A stretch of DNA of 64,000 bases from an uncultured Polaribacter sp. (GTDB lineage: Bacteria; Bacteroidota; Bacteroidia; Flavobacteriales; Flavobacteriaceae): assembly GCA_943788865.1 (NCBI GenBank), contig CALSRX010000002.1, positions 372,001 through 436,000 of the forward strand, in the 5' to 3' direction. The notes beneath the pieces were generated by a model that had not been told where the DNA came from, did no database searches, and saw only the letters and a list, made by a program, of their open reading frames with translations. Positions 1 to 9,364 of this stretch are shown piece after piece. How positions within the stretch are numbered: the first letter of the stretch is position 1; each line of letters opens with the position of its first letter. Made by a program: the position numbers and the translations under genes.

Positions 1-1473
1 ATTGCAAAACAAGGTACTTCTAAAGCAGAACGTGGAGCTGCATTTGCAGAAGTAAAAGAAGAAGTAAAAGCTGCATTTACAGACGAAGAAAAAGAAGAGT
101 TTGGAGATTTAATTTCTAAATATTACAGTAAAGCTGAAAAAGAAGCAGTTCGTGAATTGACATTGAGCGAAGGAATTCGTTTAGATGGTCGTAAGACAGA
201 TGAAATTAGACCTATTTGGTGTGAAGTAGATTACTTACCGTCAACACATGGTTCATCAATATTTACTCGTGGAGAAACACAAGCGTTAGCTACTGTTACT
301 TTAGGAACTTCAAGAGAAGCAAACAAAATAGATATGCCATCTTACGAAGGTGAAGAGACTTTCTATTTACATTATAACTTCCCTCCTTTTTGTACAGGTG
401 AAGCAAGACCTTTAAGAGGTACTTCTCGTAGAGAAGTTGGTCACGGTAATTTAGCACAACGTGGTTTAAAAGGAATGATCCCAGACGATTGTCCTTATAC
501 AGTAAGAGTTGTATCTGAAGTTTTAGAATCTAATGGTTCTTCTTCTATGGCAACAGTTTGTGCAGGTACTATGGCATTGATGGATGCAGGAGTTCAAATT
601 ACAAGACCAGTTTCTGGTATTGCAATGGGATTAATTTCTGATGGTGATCGTTATGCAGTATTGTCTGATATTTTAGGTGATGAAGACCACTTAGGTGATA
701 TGGACTTTAAAGTAACAGGAACTGCAGAAGGAATTACTGCTTGTCAGATGGATATTAAAATCAAAGGATTAAGTTACGAGATTTTAGTAAATGCATTGAA
801 ACAAGCACGTGAAGGTCGTTTACATATCTTAGGTAAATTAACAGACACCATTGCTCAACCTAGCGCAGACGTTAAAGCACATGCTCCTAAAATGGTTACT
901 AGAAGAATTCCTAATGATTTAATTGGTGCATTCATTGGACCGGGTGGTAAACATATCCAAGAGTTACAAAAAGAAACTGAGACCACAATTGTAATTACAG
1001 AAGATGCAGTTACTGAAGAAGGTATCATCGAAATTTTAGGAACTAAACCAGAAGGAATTGAAGCAGTGATTGCTAAAATTGAATCTATGATGTTTAAACC
1101 AGAAGTAGGTAGCGTTTACGAAGTAAAAGTAATAAAAATGTTAGATTTTGGTGCAGTTGTAGAATACACAGAGGCTCCTGGAAACGAAGTTTTATTACAC
1201 GTGAGCGAATTAGCTTGGGAACGTACAGAAAATGTTACTGATGTTGTAAACATGGGTGATGTATTTGATGTAAAATATTTTGGTATTGACCCTAGAACTC
1301 GTAAAGAGAAAGTATCTCGTAAAGCTATTTTACCAAAACCAGAAGGTTATGTTGCAAGACCACCAAGAGAAAACAACGATCGTGGTGGACGTGATAACCG
1401 AGGGAGAGATAATCGTGGACGTGATAATAGACGTGACGATAGAAGACCAAGACAAGATACTAAAGAATCTTAA
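1..1473 (+). CDS. pnp: Polyribonucleotide nucleotidyltransferase (PNPase), 5' end missing
   Basis: The frame is open from base 1, so the gene begins outside the window; about 490 codons are present. The product is the phosphorolytic 3'-5' exoribonuclease of RNA turnover. The second RNase PH-like core is followed by a KH domain with its GPGG loop near 937-951, then an S1 domain (about 1110-1330) with the [11 protein letters not shown] and [12 protein letters not shown] signatures. The last 30 residues are an Arg/Gly/Asp-rich tail ([14 protein letters not shown]), a common basic RNA-binding extension in flavobacterial RNA enzymes. A strong terminator follows at once. A TTG at 157 could be mistaken for a start, but coding continues upstream. 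Certain at family level. Confidence 0.97.
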   Translation: MAKQGTSKAERGAAFAEVKEEVKAAFTDEEKEEFGDLISKYYSKAEKEAVRELTLSEGIRLDGRKTDEIRPIWCEVDYLPSTHGSSIFTRGETQALATVTLGTSREANKIDMPSYEGEETFYLHYNFPPFCTGEARPLRGTSRREVGHGNLAQRGLKGMIPDDCPYTVRVVSEVLESNGSSSMATVCAGTMALMDAGVQITRPVSGIAMGLISDGDRYAVLSDILGDEDHLGDMDFKVTGTAEGITACQMDIKIKGLSYEILVNALKQAREGRLHILGKLTDTIAQPSADVKAHAPKMVTRRIPNDLIGAFIGPGGKHIQELQKETETTIVITEDAVTEEGIIEILGTKPEGIEAVIAKIESMMFKPEVGSVYEVKVIKMLDFGAVVEYTEAPGNEVLLHVSELAWERTENVTDVVNMGDVFDVKYFGIDPRTRKEKVSRKAILPKPEGYVARPPRENNDRGGRDNRGRDNRGRDNRRDDRRPRQDTKES

Positions 1474-1496
1474 AAAGAGTCTATATATAAAAGTAA

Positions 1497-1525
1497 AACG
1501 CCTGATGTATTTCAGGCGTTTTTTT
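1497..1525 (+). terminator. Rho-independent terminator of pnp
   Basis: A 9-bp perfect stem, AACGCCTGA (1497-1505) against TCAGGCGTT (1512-1520), is followed by a T run. It begins 24 bases after the pnp stop codon. Confidence 0.9.
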
Positions 1526-1601
1526 ATTATAAAAATGTTCATTCTTTTTATCAACTTATTCTGTATATTCATATAAGATTTATTTTCTTTGTGTTTCATT
1601 T

Positions 1602-2726
1602 ATGAAAATTCAACGAATTACATATTTATCATTAGGAAGTAACCAAGGAGATAAATTAAAAAACCTTCAAAAAGCAATTTATTTAATTGCCAATAAAGTA
1701 GGTCCAATTTTAAAAATTTCTTCTATTTATAATACTCCAGCTATTGGTTTTAAAGGAGAAGATTTTTTCAATATTTGTTTAAAAATCTCCACATATTTAC
1801 CTCCTGAAGCTTTGATAAAAAACATTCTAGAAATTGAAAATGATTTAGGAAGGGTTAGAGTAAATTCTGATGAATATTCTGACAGAACTATAGATATTGA
1901 CATTCTATTATTTGATGATGAAATTATTTTTTCACCAGAACTAATTGTACCTCACCCAAGAATGTTAGATCGTAAATTTGTATTAGTTCCTTTAATCGAG
2001 ATTGCCTCAGAAGTAATTCATCCAGTAACAAAAATACATCTTGGTAAATGTTTAGATTCCTGTTCTGACAACTCTGAAATAAAAAAAACCTCAGAAATAT
2101 TAGACCGGCCAATTCCTTTAGTAGAAAAGTATAATTATATAGCAATTGAAGGAAACATTGGCGCAGGGAAAACAAGTTTGGCTAAGATGATGTCCGATGA
2201 GTTTAATGCTAAAACAGTTTTAGAACGATTTGCAGACAATCCTTTTTTGCCAAAGTTTTATGAAGATGAAGAACGTTATGCTTTTCCTTTAGAAATGAGT
2301 TTTTTAGCAGATCGCTATCAGCAATTAAGTGATGATTTAGCACAATTTGATTTGTTTAAAAACTTAATCGTTTCTGATTATTATATCTTTAAATCGTTAA
2401 TTTTTGCTCAGGTAACACTCCAAAAAGAAGAATATTTATTATACAGAAAAATGTTCGATTTAATGTATAGAGAAATTACCAAGCCAGATTTATATGTGTA
2501 TTTGCATCAAAATACAGATAGATTACTAAAAAATATACATAAAAGAGGACGCGATTATGAACAGAATATTTCCTCAGATTATTTAAAAAAAATACACAAT
2601 GGCTATACAAATTTCATCAAAACTCAACAAGGTTTAAACACACTAATTATAGATGTATCTGACATGGATTTTGTTAACAATATTGATGATTATCAATTAA
2701 TTATTAAAAAAATTAATTCTTATTAA
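1602..2726 (+). CDS. folK: Bifunctional HPPK (folK) - deoxynucleoside kinase fusion
   Basis: Residues 1 to about 160 are 6-hydroxymethyl-7,8-dihydropterin pyrophosphokinase of folate synthesis: SLGSNQGDK near the N-terminus, the RTIDIDILLFDD metal/substrate motif and VPHPRMLDRKFVL. Residues from about 175 form a deoxynucleoside kinase: P-loop EGNIGAGKTS near 181-190, LERFADNPFLPKFY, FLADRYQQ and the DRLLKNIHKRGRDYEQ lid. The fusion is known from flavobacteria; it joins folate synthesis and dNTP salvage, both feeding DNA precursor supply. 374 residues is the size expected for both domains. The gene is monocistronic as far as can be seen. Which deoxynucleoside is preferred cannot be read from the sequence. 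Confidence 0.93.
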   Translation: MKIQRITYLSLGSNQGDKLKNLQKAIYLIANKVGPILKISSIYNTPAIGFKGEDFFNICLKISTYLPPEALIKNILEIENDLGRVRVNSDEYSDRTIDIDILLFDDEIIFSPELIVPHPRMLDRKFVLVPLIEIASEVIHPVTKIHLGKCLDSCSDNSEIKKTSEILDRPIPLVEKYNYIAIEGNIGAGKTSLAKMMSDEFNAKTVLERFADNPFLPKFYEDEERYAFPLEMSFLADRYQQLSDDLAQFDLFKNLIVSDYYIFKSLIFAQVTLQKEEYLLYRKMFDLMYREITKPDLYVYLHQNTDRLLKNIHKRGRDYEQNISSDYLKKIHNGYTNFIKTQQGLNTLIIDVSDMDFVNNIDDYQLIIKKINSY

Positions 2727-2788
2727 TTTTTTTGTAATTTCGCAGCTAATAAATTGTCCCCGATTTTCACATAAATGACTCGCTTCAT

Positions 2789-4291
2789 ATGAAGAAAATT
2801 ATTTTAATTGTTCTTATTTTTTTGCTAAATATTACAGTTTTAGTAGGGCAAAATAATTTAAATGATGGAAATCAAAAAATTCAATTAAACGACAATAATA
2901 GTTGGGCTATTGGTGGGGGAGTTAGTAATTTTATAATGCATGGAGATTTGCGTTCTCTTGGAACTGGAAATCTGGGTAATTTTTTGAATTTTGGAGCATA
3001 TGCTTATGTAGATAAAATGTTCAATCCCTTATTGGGGATGGAATTTAAAGTAAATTATTCTAAAATATCTGGAGGTGCTCAATATTTGTCAAGTGTCTAC
3101 AACATCCTCTATGTTAATCAAACGAAAATAGGAAATAATTTATTTTTCAAAGGTACTTCTTACGGGGCTGAATTAAATTTAATTTTAAGTTTTTCAAACC
3201 TATATGTAGCTAATGCAAAAAAATGGAACATATCCGGCTATTTTGGACTAGGATATCATCAATATGACTCTGCTCTTTATGAAAAACTTTCTGATGGCTC
3301 TAATAATCTATTAGTAGATTTCGGTAAAAATCCTGCTAGAAGTAGTATTTATGAAGCTAGTTCTATTTACATCTCTGGCTAATTTGGGGTAAAATATAGA
3401 ATTAATAAAAGGGTAGATCTTGAGTTAAGGCCTTCTATGTATTTTAATTATGAAGATCATTTAGATGCTACCATCTCTAACAAGCAGGATTGGGAAACTT
3501 TTTTTGTTACTCATCTTGGAGTAACAATAAAATTGGGTAATAGTAAGACATTTACTATTTGGGGAGATGAAAAAAAACAAAAGGAAAATAAATTTGAAAT
3601 TATAGATTCTGATGATGATGGAGTAATTGACCAGCTTGATAAAGACCCTAATACTCCGGTCGGTGTGCAAGTTTATGGTAATGGAGTGCCAATTGATAGT
3701 GATGCAGATGGAGTTCCAGACTATTTAGATAAATGTGTTTTTGTAAAAGGCCTAAAAGATAATAATGGATGTCCTTTTATTAGTGATCAAGATAGAGACG
3801 GTATTGCAGATAAAGATGACAAATGCCCAGAAGTTAAAGGTTTAGAAATGTATCAGGGTTGTCCAGATTCAAATTCTTTGAGAATTAAAGAGCTGGTAAC
3901 TGTAATGAGTTATTCAAAAAATATTTATTTTGACTCTAATAGTAATTCTATTAAAAACGGATTCTATAATACAATGTTAGATGATGTTGCATGAATTATG
4001 TTAAAAAACAAAGACATAACCTTTAGTGTTTTTGGTTATACAGATAATGTAGGCTCTGAAGAATACAATCTTAAACTTTCTGAAAGAAGAGCTAACGAGG
4101 CAAGAAAATATTTAATAGAAAGAGGTGTAGAAGCAGATAGAATTACAGCTAAAGGATTTGGTAAGTTAAATCCAACATACAGTAATGACACTGAGCAAGG
4201 AAAGCAATTAAATAGAAGAATAGAAATTAAGTCTGTGGGTTATTACGAAAGTAAAACTCAAATAAAAATAGACGAGATTAAAAAGAACTAA
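2789..4291 (+). pseudogene. OmpA-family outer-membrane protein with TSP3 repeats, interrupted by two in-frame stops
   Basis: A signal peptide (ending near VLVGQ) leads into an outer-membrane beta-barrel-like region, then calcium-binding thrombospondin type-3-like repeats (DSDDDGVIDQLDKDPN, DSDADGVPDYLDKC, DQDRDGIADKDDKC) and a C-terminal OmpA peptidoglycan-binding domain (NIYFDSNSNSI, GYTDNVGSEEYN, LSERRANEARKYL). All segments lie in one frame but are cut by TAA at 3380-3382 and TGA at 3992-3994; homology runs straight through both stops. So there are two nonsense codons and no frameshift. The gene is either freshly inactivated or carries sequence errors. The second stop lies inside the OmpA domain, so translation up to it would lose cell-wall binding. 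Confidence 0.85.
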
Positions 4292-4309
4292 AAACTTACA
4301 TCTAATAAA

Positions 4310-4345
4310 AAAGAGAGCGCTATTTATAAATAGCGCTCTCTTTTT
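4310..4345. terminator. Bidirectional terminator between convergent genes
   Basis: A near-perfect palindrome centred at 4326/4327 (arm AGAGAGCGCTATTTA) is flanked by A and T runs. It separates the plus-strand OmpA gene from the minus-strand lipoprotein gene, so it can serve both. Confidence 0.85.
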
Positions 4346-4364
4346 TTATATACATTATGTTTTA

Positions 4365-4907
4365 TTAATCTACAAAAGTGCCTTTTGTTGTTAAGTTAAA
4401 TTCTAAATCAAAATTAAACAAATCATCAGAAACAGCATCACTATAATAAGAAACTACAATTTGTTTTTTCTGTAATAATTTTGAAGAGATTGCAGATAAT
4501 ATTTCTTGATTGTTAATTTTAAATTCAAAACTAGAACTAAAAAGGCTTATATAATCAAGACTTATATCATTCCCTGAAATTTTTATTTCGTCTACGTAAA
4601 TTCCTATATTAGAAAATTTTGCACAAGGGTTAATTTCAAAGTTTTTTATTTTAAAATTGAAAGACTCAACCTCTACATTTTTCAAATAGTCTATGTTATC
4701 TTTAAATACTTTAGAAGAATTTAAATCAATAATAGCGTTAGAATTAATAGAAACTGTACTCCCTTCTGTATTATTAATATTAACAGCTAGTTCTTTTTTT
4801 AGTTGATCTTTAGAGAAAAAAACAATTTGGCTTTCAACTTCCTTTTCGCAGGATGTAAATAGTAAAAGTGCTAAGAATACTGCACTAAATAATTTTAAAG
4901 TTCTCAT
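4365..4907 (-). CDS. Hypothetical lipoprotein
   Basis: 180 residues with a clear lipoprotein signal: MRTLKLFSAVFLALLLFTSC, lipobox Cys at 20, so it is lipid-anchored after export. The mature part is hydrophilic and rich in Ile, Asn and Ser with alternating beta-type patterns (FNFKIKNFEINP; ISGNDISLDYISLF). I do not recognise a family. It is convergent with the OmpA gene and separate from gldC downstream by about 45 bases beyond a short AT-rich leader. Function unknown. Confidence 0.7.
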   Translation of the reverse strand: MRTLKLFSAVFLALLLFTSCEKEVESQIVFFSKDQLKKELAVNINNTEGSTVSINSNAIIDLNSSKVFKDNIDYLKNVEVESFNFKIKNFEINPCAKFSNIGIYVDEIKISGNDISLDYISLFSSSFEFKINNQEILSAISSKLLQKKQIVVSYYSDAVSDDLFNFDLEFNLTTKGTFVD

Positions 4908-4984
4908 CTTGGGGGAGTTTATGAGTTAATTATATATAAAAATAATAATTAAAATTTGATATACCTAATTTATTTTTAATCAAT

Positions 4985-5320
4985 TTATTTTTTGAGTTCT
5001 AATTTTTCTGCAAAATAATCGCAAAAATCTCTCATGGTAGCACTCATTTTCTGATCATCTGTAGCACGCTCAAAAGAGTTAGCCATAGATACTAATGTTT
5101 GATGAAAAAATTGTTTCATTTCATCTACTGGCATATCTTTTGTCCATAAATCCATTCGAAGTGTATCTTTTTGTAAGTGATCCCAAACAGAAATCATGAT
5201 CGCTTTCGATTCAGAATTTTCAATTCCTCCATCCTCTGCCGTCCAAAAAATAGTTTCTGGAATTTTATTTTCGTCTAATCCTACTTTAAATTTTATTTCA
5301 GAACTGTGTTTTACTGCCAT
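4985..5320 (-). CDS. gldC: Gliding motility protein GldC
   Basis: 111 residues matching flavobacterial GldC along its length: KHSSEIKFKVGLDENKIPETIFWTA, then WDHLQKDTLRMDLWTKDMPVDEM. No signal peptide, so it is probably cytoplasmic or periphery-associated. GldC assists the gliding apparatus together with GldB. The start codon overlaps the gldB stop by one base (TAATG), implying translational coupling in a gldB-gldC operon. Confidence 0.93.
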   Translation of the reverse strand: MAVKHSSEIKFKVGLDENKIPETIFWTAEDGGIENSESKAIMISVWDHLQKDTLRMDLWTKDMPVDEMKQFFHQTLVSMANSFERATDDQKMSATMRDFCDYFAEKLELKK

Positions 5321-6276
5321 TACTTTTTAGGTTTATATTTAGAGTTTTTATATACTTCTTCTGAAGGTGTTTTTAATAATTGCTGCAAAGATACATCATT
5401 ATGTTTCATATATGATTTTACAATCTGCCAACCAATCCAAACACCAATTCTTCCGGGAGACAAGCTGTCTTCTGATCTATAAAATTTTGAAAATGGTGCT
5501 AGTTCTAAAAATCGCTGATTCAATTCTGTATCTGTACTAAACAACAATTTATTTTCGATAAAATATTTCCAAACTTGTTTTTCGTTTTCAATAGCCCAAT
5601 TATATTTTTCTTCTGAATAGCCAATTTTTTCATAATCGTTACTTGTTGGTAAATACTTCTCTAAAACATAAAGCTTTTTTCCTTCTGTTATCATTTTACC
5701 AATAAATGTTCTATCACTAAAACTTGATGGATTTGAAATCATAGCCTTAGCTACATCAATAATTATATGATTTTTATTATAATTTTGCTTAATGTAATTG
5801 GGAAACTCTGCATAAAACTCATGATTAGCTCCTAAATAAACATCTAAAGAAATCAACAAATACTCTTTTGTATAAATTACGCTATTCTGATAATCTATGT
5901 TGCTTAAGAGTGTTACAACTTTTGGTGTAGTAAATTCTAGATTATAGTATTTAACATGTTTAAACAATTGCTCTAAATCTGCTGTAAGGAAATCAATATC
6001 AGCATATACTTTTTGAGTTTCTAAAAACAATTCTTGTTCATCCTCATTTTGTATTTTCTGAATCCAAACTGAATCTGGAGTGTTTGTTGGAAAAAACAAA
6101 GGATATTTTTCTTTCGTTATATAAAGCGAATCTACTTTTGTCGTATAAAAATCAATATCAAATCTATCTACCGAAAATTGCACCTCAATTGCACTAACAT
6201 CAATTTGCTTGTTTGGTTTGTTTGTACATGAAAACAAGATTGTGAAAAGAGTAAAAATGAAAAAATATTTCCGCAT
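5320..6276 (-). CDS. gldB: Gliding motility lipoprotein GldB
   Basis: 318 residues starting with a lipoprotein signal (FTLFTILFSCTNK), followed by the GldB pattern VQFSVDRFDIDFYTT and, near the C-terminus, LSPGRIGVWIGWQIVKSYM. GldB is an essential component of gliding motility in Flavobacterium johnsoniae and is anchored in the membrane. It is cotranscribed with gldC and diverges from nadE, a neighbourhood repeated across flavobacteria. A TACTTTTG box on the minus strand (6313-6320) is a plausible -7 element. Confidence 0.93.
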   Translation of the reverse strand: MRKYFFIFTLFTILFSCTNKPNKQIDVSAIEVQFSVDRFDIDFYTTKVDSLYITKEKYPLFFPTNTPDSVWIQKIQNEDEQELFLETQKVYADIDFLTADLEQLFKHVKYYNLEFTTPKVVTLLSNIDYQNSVIYTKEYLLISLDVYLGANHEFYAEFPNYIKQNYNKNHIIIDVAKAMISNPSSFSDRTFIGKMITEGKKLYVLEKYLPTSNDYEKIGYSEEKYNWAIENEKQVWKYFIENKLLFSTDTELNQRFLELAPFSKFYRSEDSLSPGRIGVWIGWQIVKSYMKHNDVSLQQLLKTPSEEVYKNSKYKPKK

Positions 6277-6336
6277 TATCTTTGTATATTAGACGTTGTA
6301 ATTTAAGAACGACAAAAGTACTAAAATAGTTTATAA

Positions 6337-7125
6337 ATGAATGCAGAAAGAGTCTCTGAACACATTGTTAATTGGTTAAAAAATTATGCAGCTGATGCTA
6401 GAGTAAACGGATTCGTAGTTGGAATTTCTGGCGGAATAGATTCTGCCGTTACATCTACACTTTGTGCGAAAACTGGTTTAAGAACTATTTGTGTAGAAAT
6501 GCCTATACACCAAGCAGAAAGTCAGGTTAGTAGAGGACTAGAGCACATCAACAACCTAAAAGCTACCTATAACAATGTCTCTTCTGTAAAAGTTGATTTA
6601 ACAAGTACTTTTGAAGATTTTAAAAATCAAACTCCAACAATAGAAAATACAACTGTAATGAATTTAGCTTTAGCCAATACAAGAGCTCGATTAAGAATGA
6701 CAACATTGTATTATATAGCTGGATTGAATGGATTATTGGTTTCGGGAACAGGAAATAAAGTTGAAGATTTTGGTGTTGGATTTTACACTAAATACGGTGA
6801 TGGCGGTGTCGATTTAAGTCCGATTGCAGATTTATTGAAATCGGAAGTGTATGAATTGGCCCGTTATTTAGGTGTGGCAAAATCTATTCAAACCGCACAA
6901 CCAACAGATGGTTTATTTGGAGACAGCAGAACAGATGAAGATCAAATTGGAGCTTCTTATGACGAGCTTGAATGGGCAATGAGTATGGTAGAAAAGGGAA
7001 AAACTGCTTCCGATTTTAAGGGAAGAGAATTAGAAGTATTTAAAATATATACTAGATTAAACAGTATTAATCAGCATAAAATGCTTCCAATACCAGTTTG
7101 CGAAATAAAGAACTCTTTAAAGTAA
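6337..7125 (+). CDS. nadE: NH3-dependent NAD+ synthetase
   Basis: 262 residues of the ammonia-dependent form: the PP-loop pyrophosphatase motif VVGISGGIDSAVTSTL lies near residues 27-42, followed by GTGNKVEDFGVGFYTKYGDGGVDLSPIADLLKSEVY in pieces typical of the family. No glutaminase domain is present, so it uses free ammonia to amidate deamido-NAD in the last step of NAD synthesis. Divergent from gldB. Confidence 0.96.
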   Translation: MNAERVSEHIVNWLKNYAADARVNGFVVGISGGIDSAVTSTLCAKTGLRTICVEMPIHQAESQVSRGLEHINNLKATYNNVSSVKVDLTSTFEDFKNQTPTIENTTVMNLALANTRARLRMTTLYYIAGLNGLLVSGTGNKVEDFGVGFYTKYGDGGVDLSPIADLLKSEVYELARYLGVAKSIQTAQPTDGLFGDSRTDEDQIGASYDELEWAMSMVEKGKTASDFKGRELEVFKIYTRLNSINQHKMLPIPVCEIKNSLK

Positions 7126-7248
7126 ATTTGCAGCAATCATCGTTTTTTTAATTCTACGATATGCTTTTTTCTTAGAACCATGTACAATAGAAAAGGGCAA
7201 CAATATAAAAAGTCTAATAACATTTAATATTTGTAGCGTTTTTTTCAT
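7117..7248 (-). CDS. Small basic membrane-like protein, 43 residues
   Basis: A minus-strand ORF begins MKKTLQILNVIRLFILLPF and ends KKKAYRRIKKTMIAANLL. It has one hydrophobic stretch (about residues 6-21) followed by a strongly basic tail, which is not what random AT-rich sequence normally gives. It overlaps the last nine bases of nadE in antisense. I do not recognise a family; it may be a real small protein or chance. Confidence 0.4.
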   Translation of the reverse strand: MKKTLQILNVIRLFILLPFSIVHGSKKKAYRRIKKTMIAANLL

Positions 7249-7334
7249 GTCTTTTTCTTTTTTAGCGGACTATAATATACGATAAATTTTTAAAATAAAA
7301 GCTAAGAAGAAACACACATATATATAAAAATTAA

Positions 7335-9295
7335 TTAAATAACTCTATTTAACTTCTCAAATAACCTTTTCTTAAGTCCTGTATAATTAGAGATTAATTC
7401 TAAATCTACATTTGAAGAATTTTCTTTTTGAGCTTCTTTCATTATTTCGTTAATCTTACGCTCAATAAGAATTCTTCGTAGGTTTAATATGGCATCTGTT
7501 ACTAATTTTGGCAATACGTTAATGGTCTCGGTAACAAAAATGTTTTTACGCTCCCATTCGCTTAAAGTATATTTCTCTTCATCCATTAAAATACCAGTAA
7601 CTTCATTAGCAATTTCTTTATTTTCATGATTGATTAAACTGCTAATTTCAATTTTTTCATTCTGACTGATTTGATTGATCAACTCATAATATACCAATTG
7701 AAAAATAGAATTGGTAAACTCAATTTCGTCTTCTTGAAGGTTCAAATACAATTCTTTAAAAATAGGAGAAGTATATTTTTCTACTTCTTCAACTATTTTT
7801 CCATGTTCATCTTCTGTTTGAATAACGTTCATAAAACTCACCTCTTCGTTACCAAACAACAATAGAATTCTAATAATTTCTTTTTCTAATACGTATAAAG
7901 CATCTGTTTTTACTTCTTTTTTTACATCTTCTTTAACAATCTGGAAAGAAGCTTCTCTTTTTTGTGTAGATTTTAAGGCTTCTTCGTTTCCCTTTTTAAG
8001 CATTTGAGCCAGCTCACTAAACAATACACGTTCAGAAATCTCCATTATTCGAGCACATTCTTGCACATACACTTCTCGCTGGATATTGTCTGGAATCTTA
8101 GAAATACTCATTACAATATCTCGAATCAATCCTGCTTTTTTTACTGGATCATTTTCGAGCCTCTTCCATCAAAAGAGAAACCTTGAAAGTTGATAAAATC
8201 TTGAGCAGAATTCTTCTAAATAGCTCTTTTAATTCGTCATCAGAATGTGATTTTGCAAAACTATCTGGATCTTCTCCTTCAGGAAAAGTTACCACTTTCA
8301 CATTCATTCCTTGTTCTAAAATCAAATCAATCCCTCTGATTGATGCTCTTAAACCGGCAGCATCACCATCAAAAAGCACTGTAATGTTTTGCGTTAACCT
8401 TCTTACTAATCGAATTTGATCTGAGGTCAATGCCGTCCCTGAAGAAGCAACTACATTTTCTATTCCAGATTGATGAAACGAAATTACATCCGTATAGCCT
8501 TCTACTAAAAAACAATTGTCTTCTTTGGCAATTTCTTTCTTTCGCCTGAAAAATTCCGTATAAGATTTTACTCTTATGGTAAATATCACTTTCTGGAGAA
8601 TTTAAATACTTTGCTGCTTTTTTATCGTTTGTTAAAATTCTTCCTCCAAATCCTAAAATTCTTCCAGACATAGAGTGTATCGGAAATAAAACACGCCCTT
8701 TAAAACGATCAAACTGCTTATTTTCTTTTACGATAGTTAAACCTGTAGAAGCTAAATATTTAATGTCATAACCTTTCTTTAAAGCCGCTTTGGTAAAATT
8801 ATCCCACTCATCTTTACAATACCCTAAATCGAACTTTTTGATGATATCATCTCTAAAACCACGTTCTTTAAAGTAAGAAAGTCCAATTGCTTTTCCTTGT
8901 TGTGTGTTTAGCATTAGATCATGAAAATATTCAGCGGCAAATTTAGAAACCACAAACATGCTTTCGCGTTCGTTTAATTGCTGCTTTTGCTCATCTGACT
9001 GCTCGGTTTCTTCAATTTCAATATTGTATTTCTTTGCTAAGTACTTAATGGCTTCTGGATACGAATAGTGTTCGTGTTCCATTAAAAAAGAAACGGCTGT
9101 TCCTCCTTTACCTGTACTAAAATCTTTCCAGATTTGCTTTACAGGTGACACCATAAAAGAAGGCGACTTCTCGTCTGTAAACGGACTTAATCCTTTGAAG
9201 TTACTTCCTGCTTTTTTTAATTGTACAAACTCGCCAATCACTTCTTCTACTCTAGCAGTTTCAAAAACACGATCTATGGTTTGTTTGGATATCAT
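7335..9295 (-). CDS. dnaG: DNA primase DnaG (reading frame broken by several 1-base indels)
   Basis: Three consecutive open frames together give a full-length primase. The N-terminal part carries the region equivalent to the zinc-binding domain (FKGLSPFTDEKSPSFMVSPVK) and the catalytic core (FKGRVLFPIHSMSGRILGFGGRIL); the middle part is the TOPRIM domain (CFLVEGYTDVISFHQ; LFDGDAAGLRASIRG); the last part is the helicase-interaction domain. The frame is lost at about 8533-8548 (+1), 8210-8220 (-1), 8187-8192 (+1) and 8155-8160 (+1). After these corrections the protein reads through without stops. Because dnaG is essential and nothing else here could replace it, sequence error is more likely than real inactivation. 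The four usual zinc ligands are replaced by Ser/Thr/Asp. Confidence 0.92.
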
Positions 9296-9307
9296 AAAAC
9301 AAAAATA

Positions 9308-9346
9308 TAAAAAAAGACCTCACAAAGTTATCTTTTATGAGGTCTT
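9308..9346 (-). terminator. Terminator of clpX
   Basis: On the minus strand AAGACCTCA pairs with TGAGGTCTT (9314-9322 with 9338-9346) followed by a T run, just after the clpX stop. Confidence 0.8.
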
Positions 9347-9364
9347 AATTAATTTTAAATATTC

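Noticed and set aside
3380..3994. Selenocysteine or programmed stop readthrough in the OmpA-like gene
   Set aside because: Two different stop codons, no recoding structure visible, and neither position matches a conserved Cys in the family.
8149..8589. Programmed ribosomal frameshifting in dnaG
   Set aside because: Four slips of mixed sign at non-slippery sequences do not fit a programmed event; sequence error is simpler.
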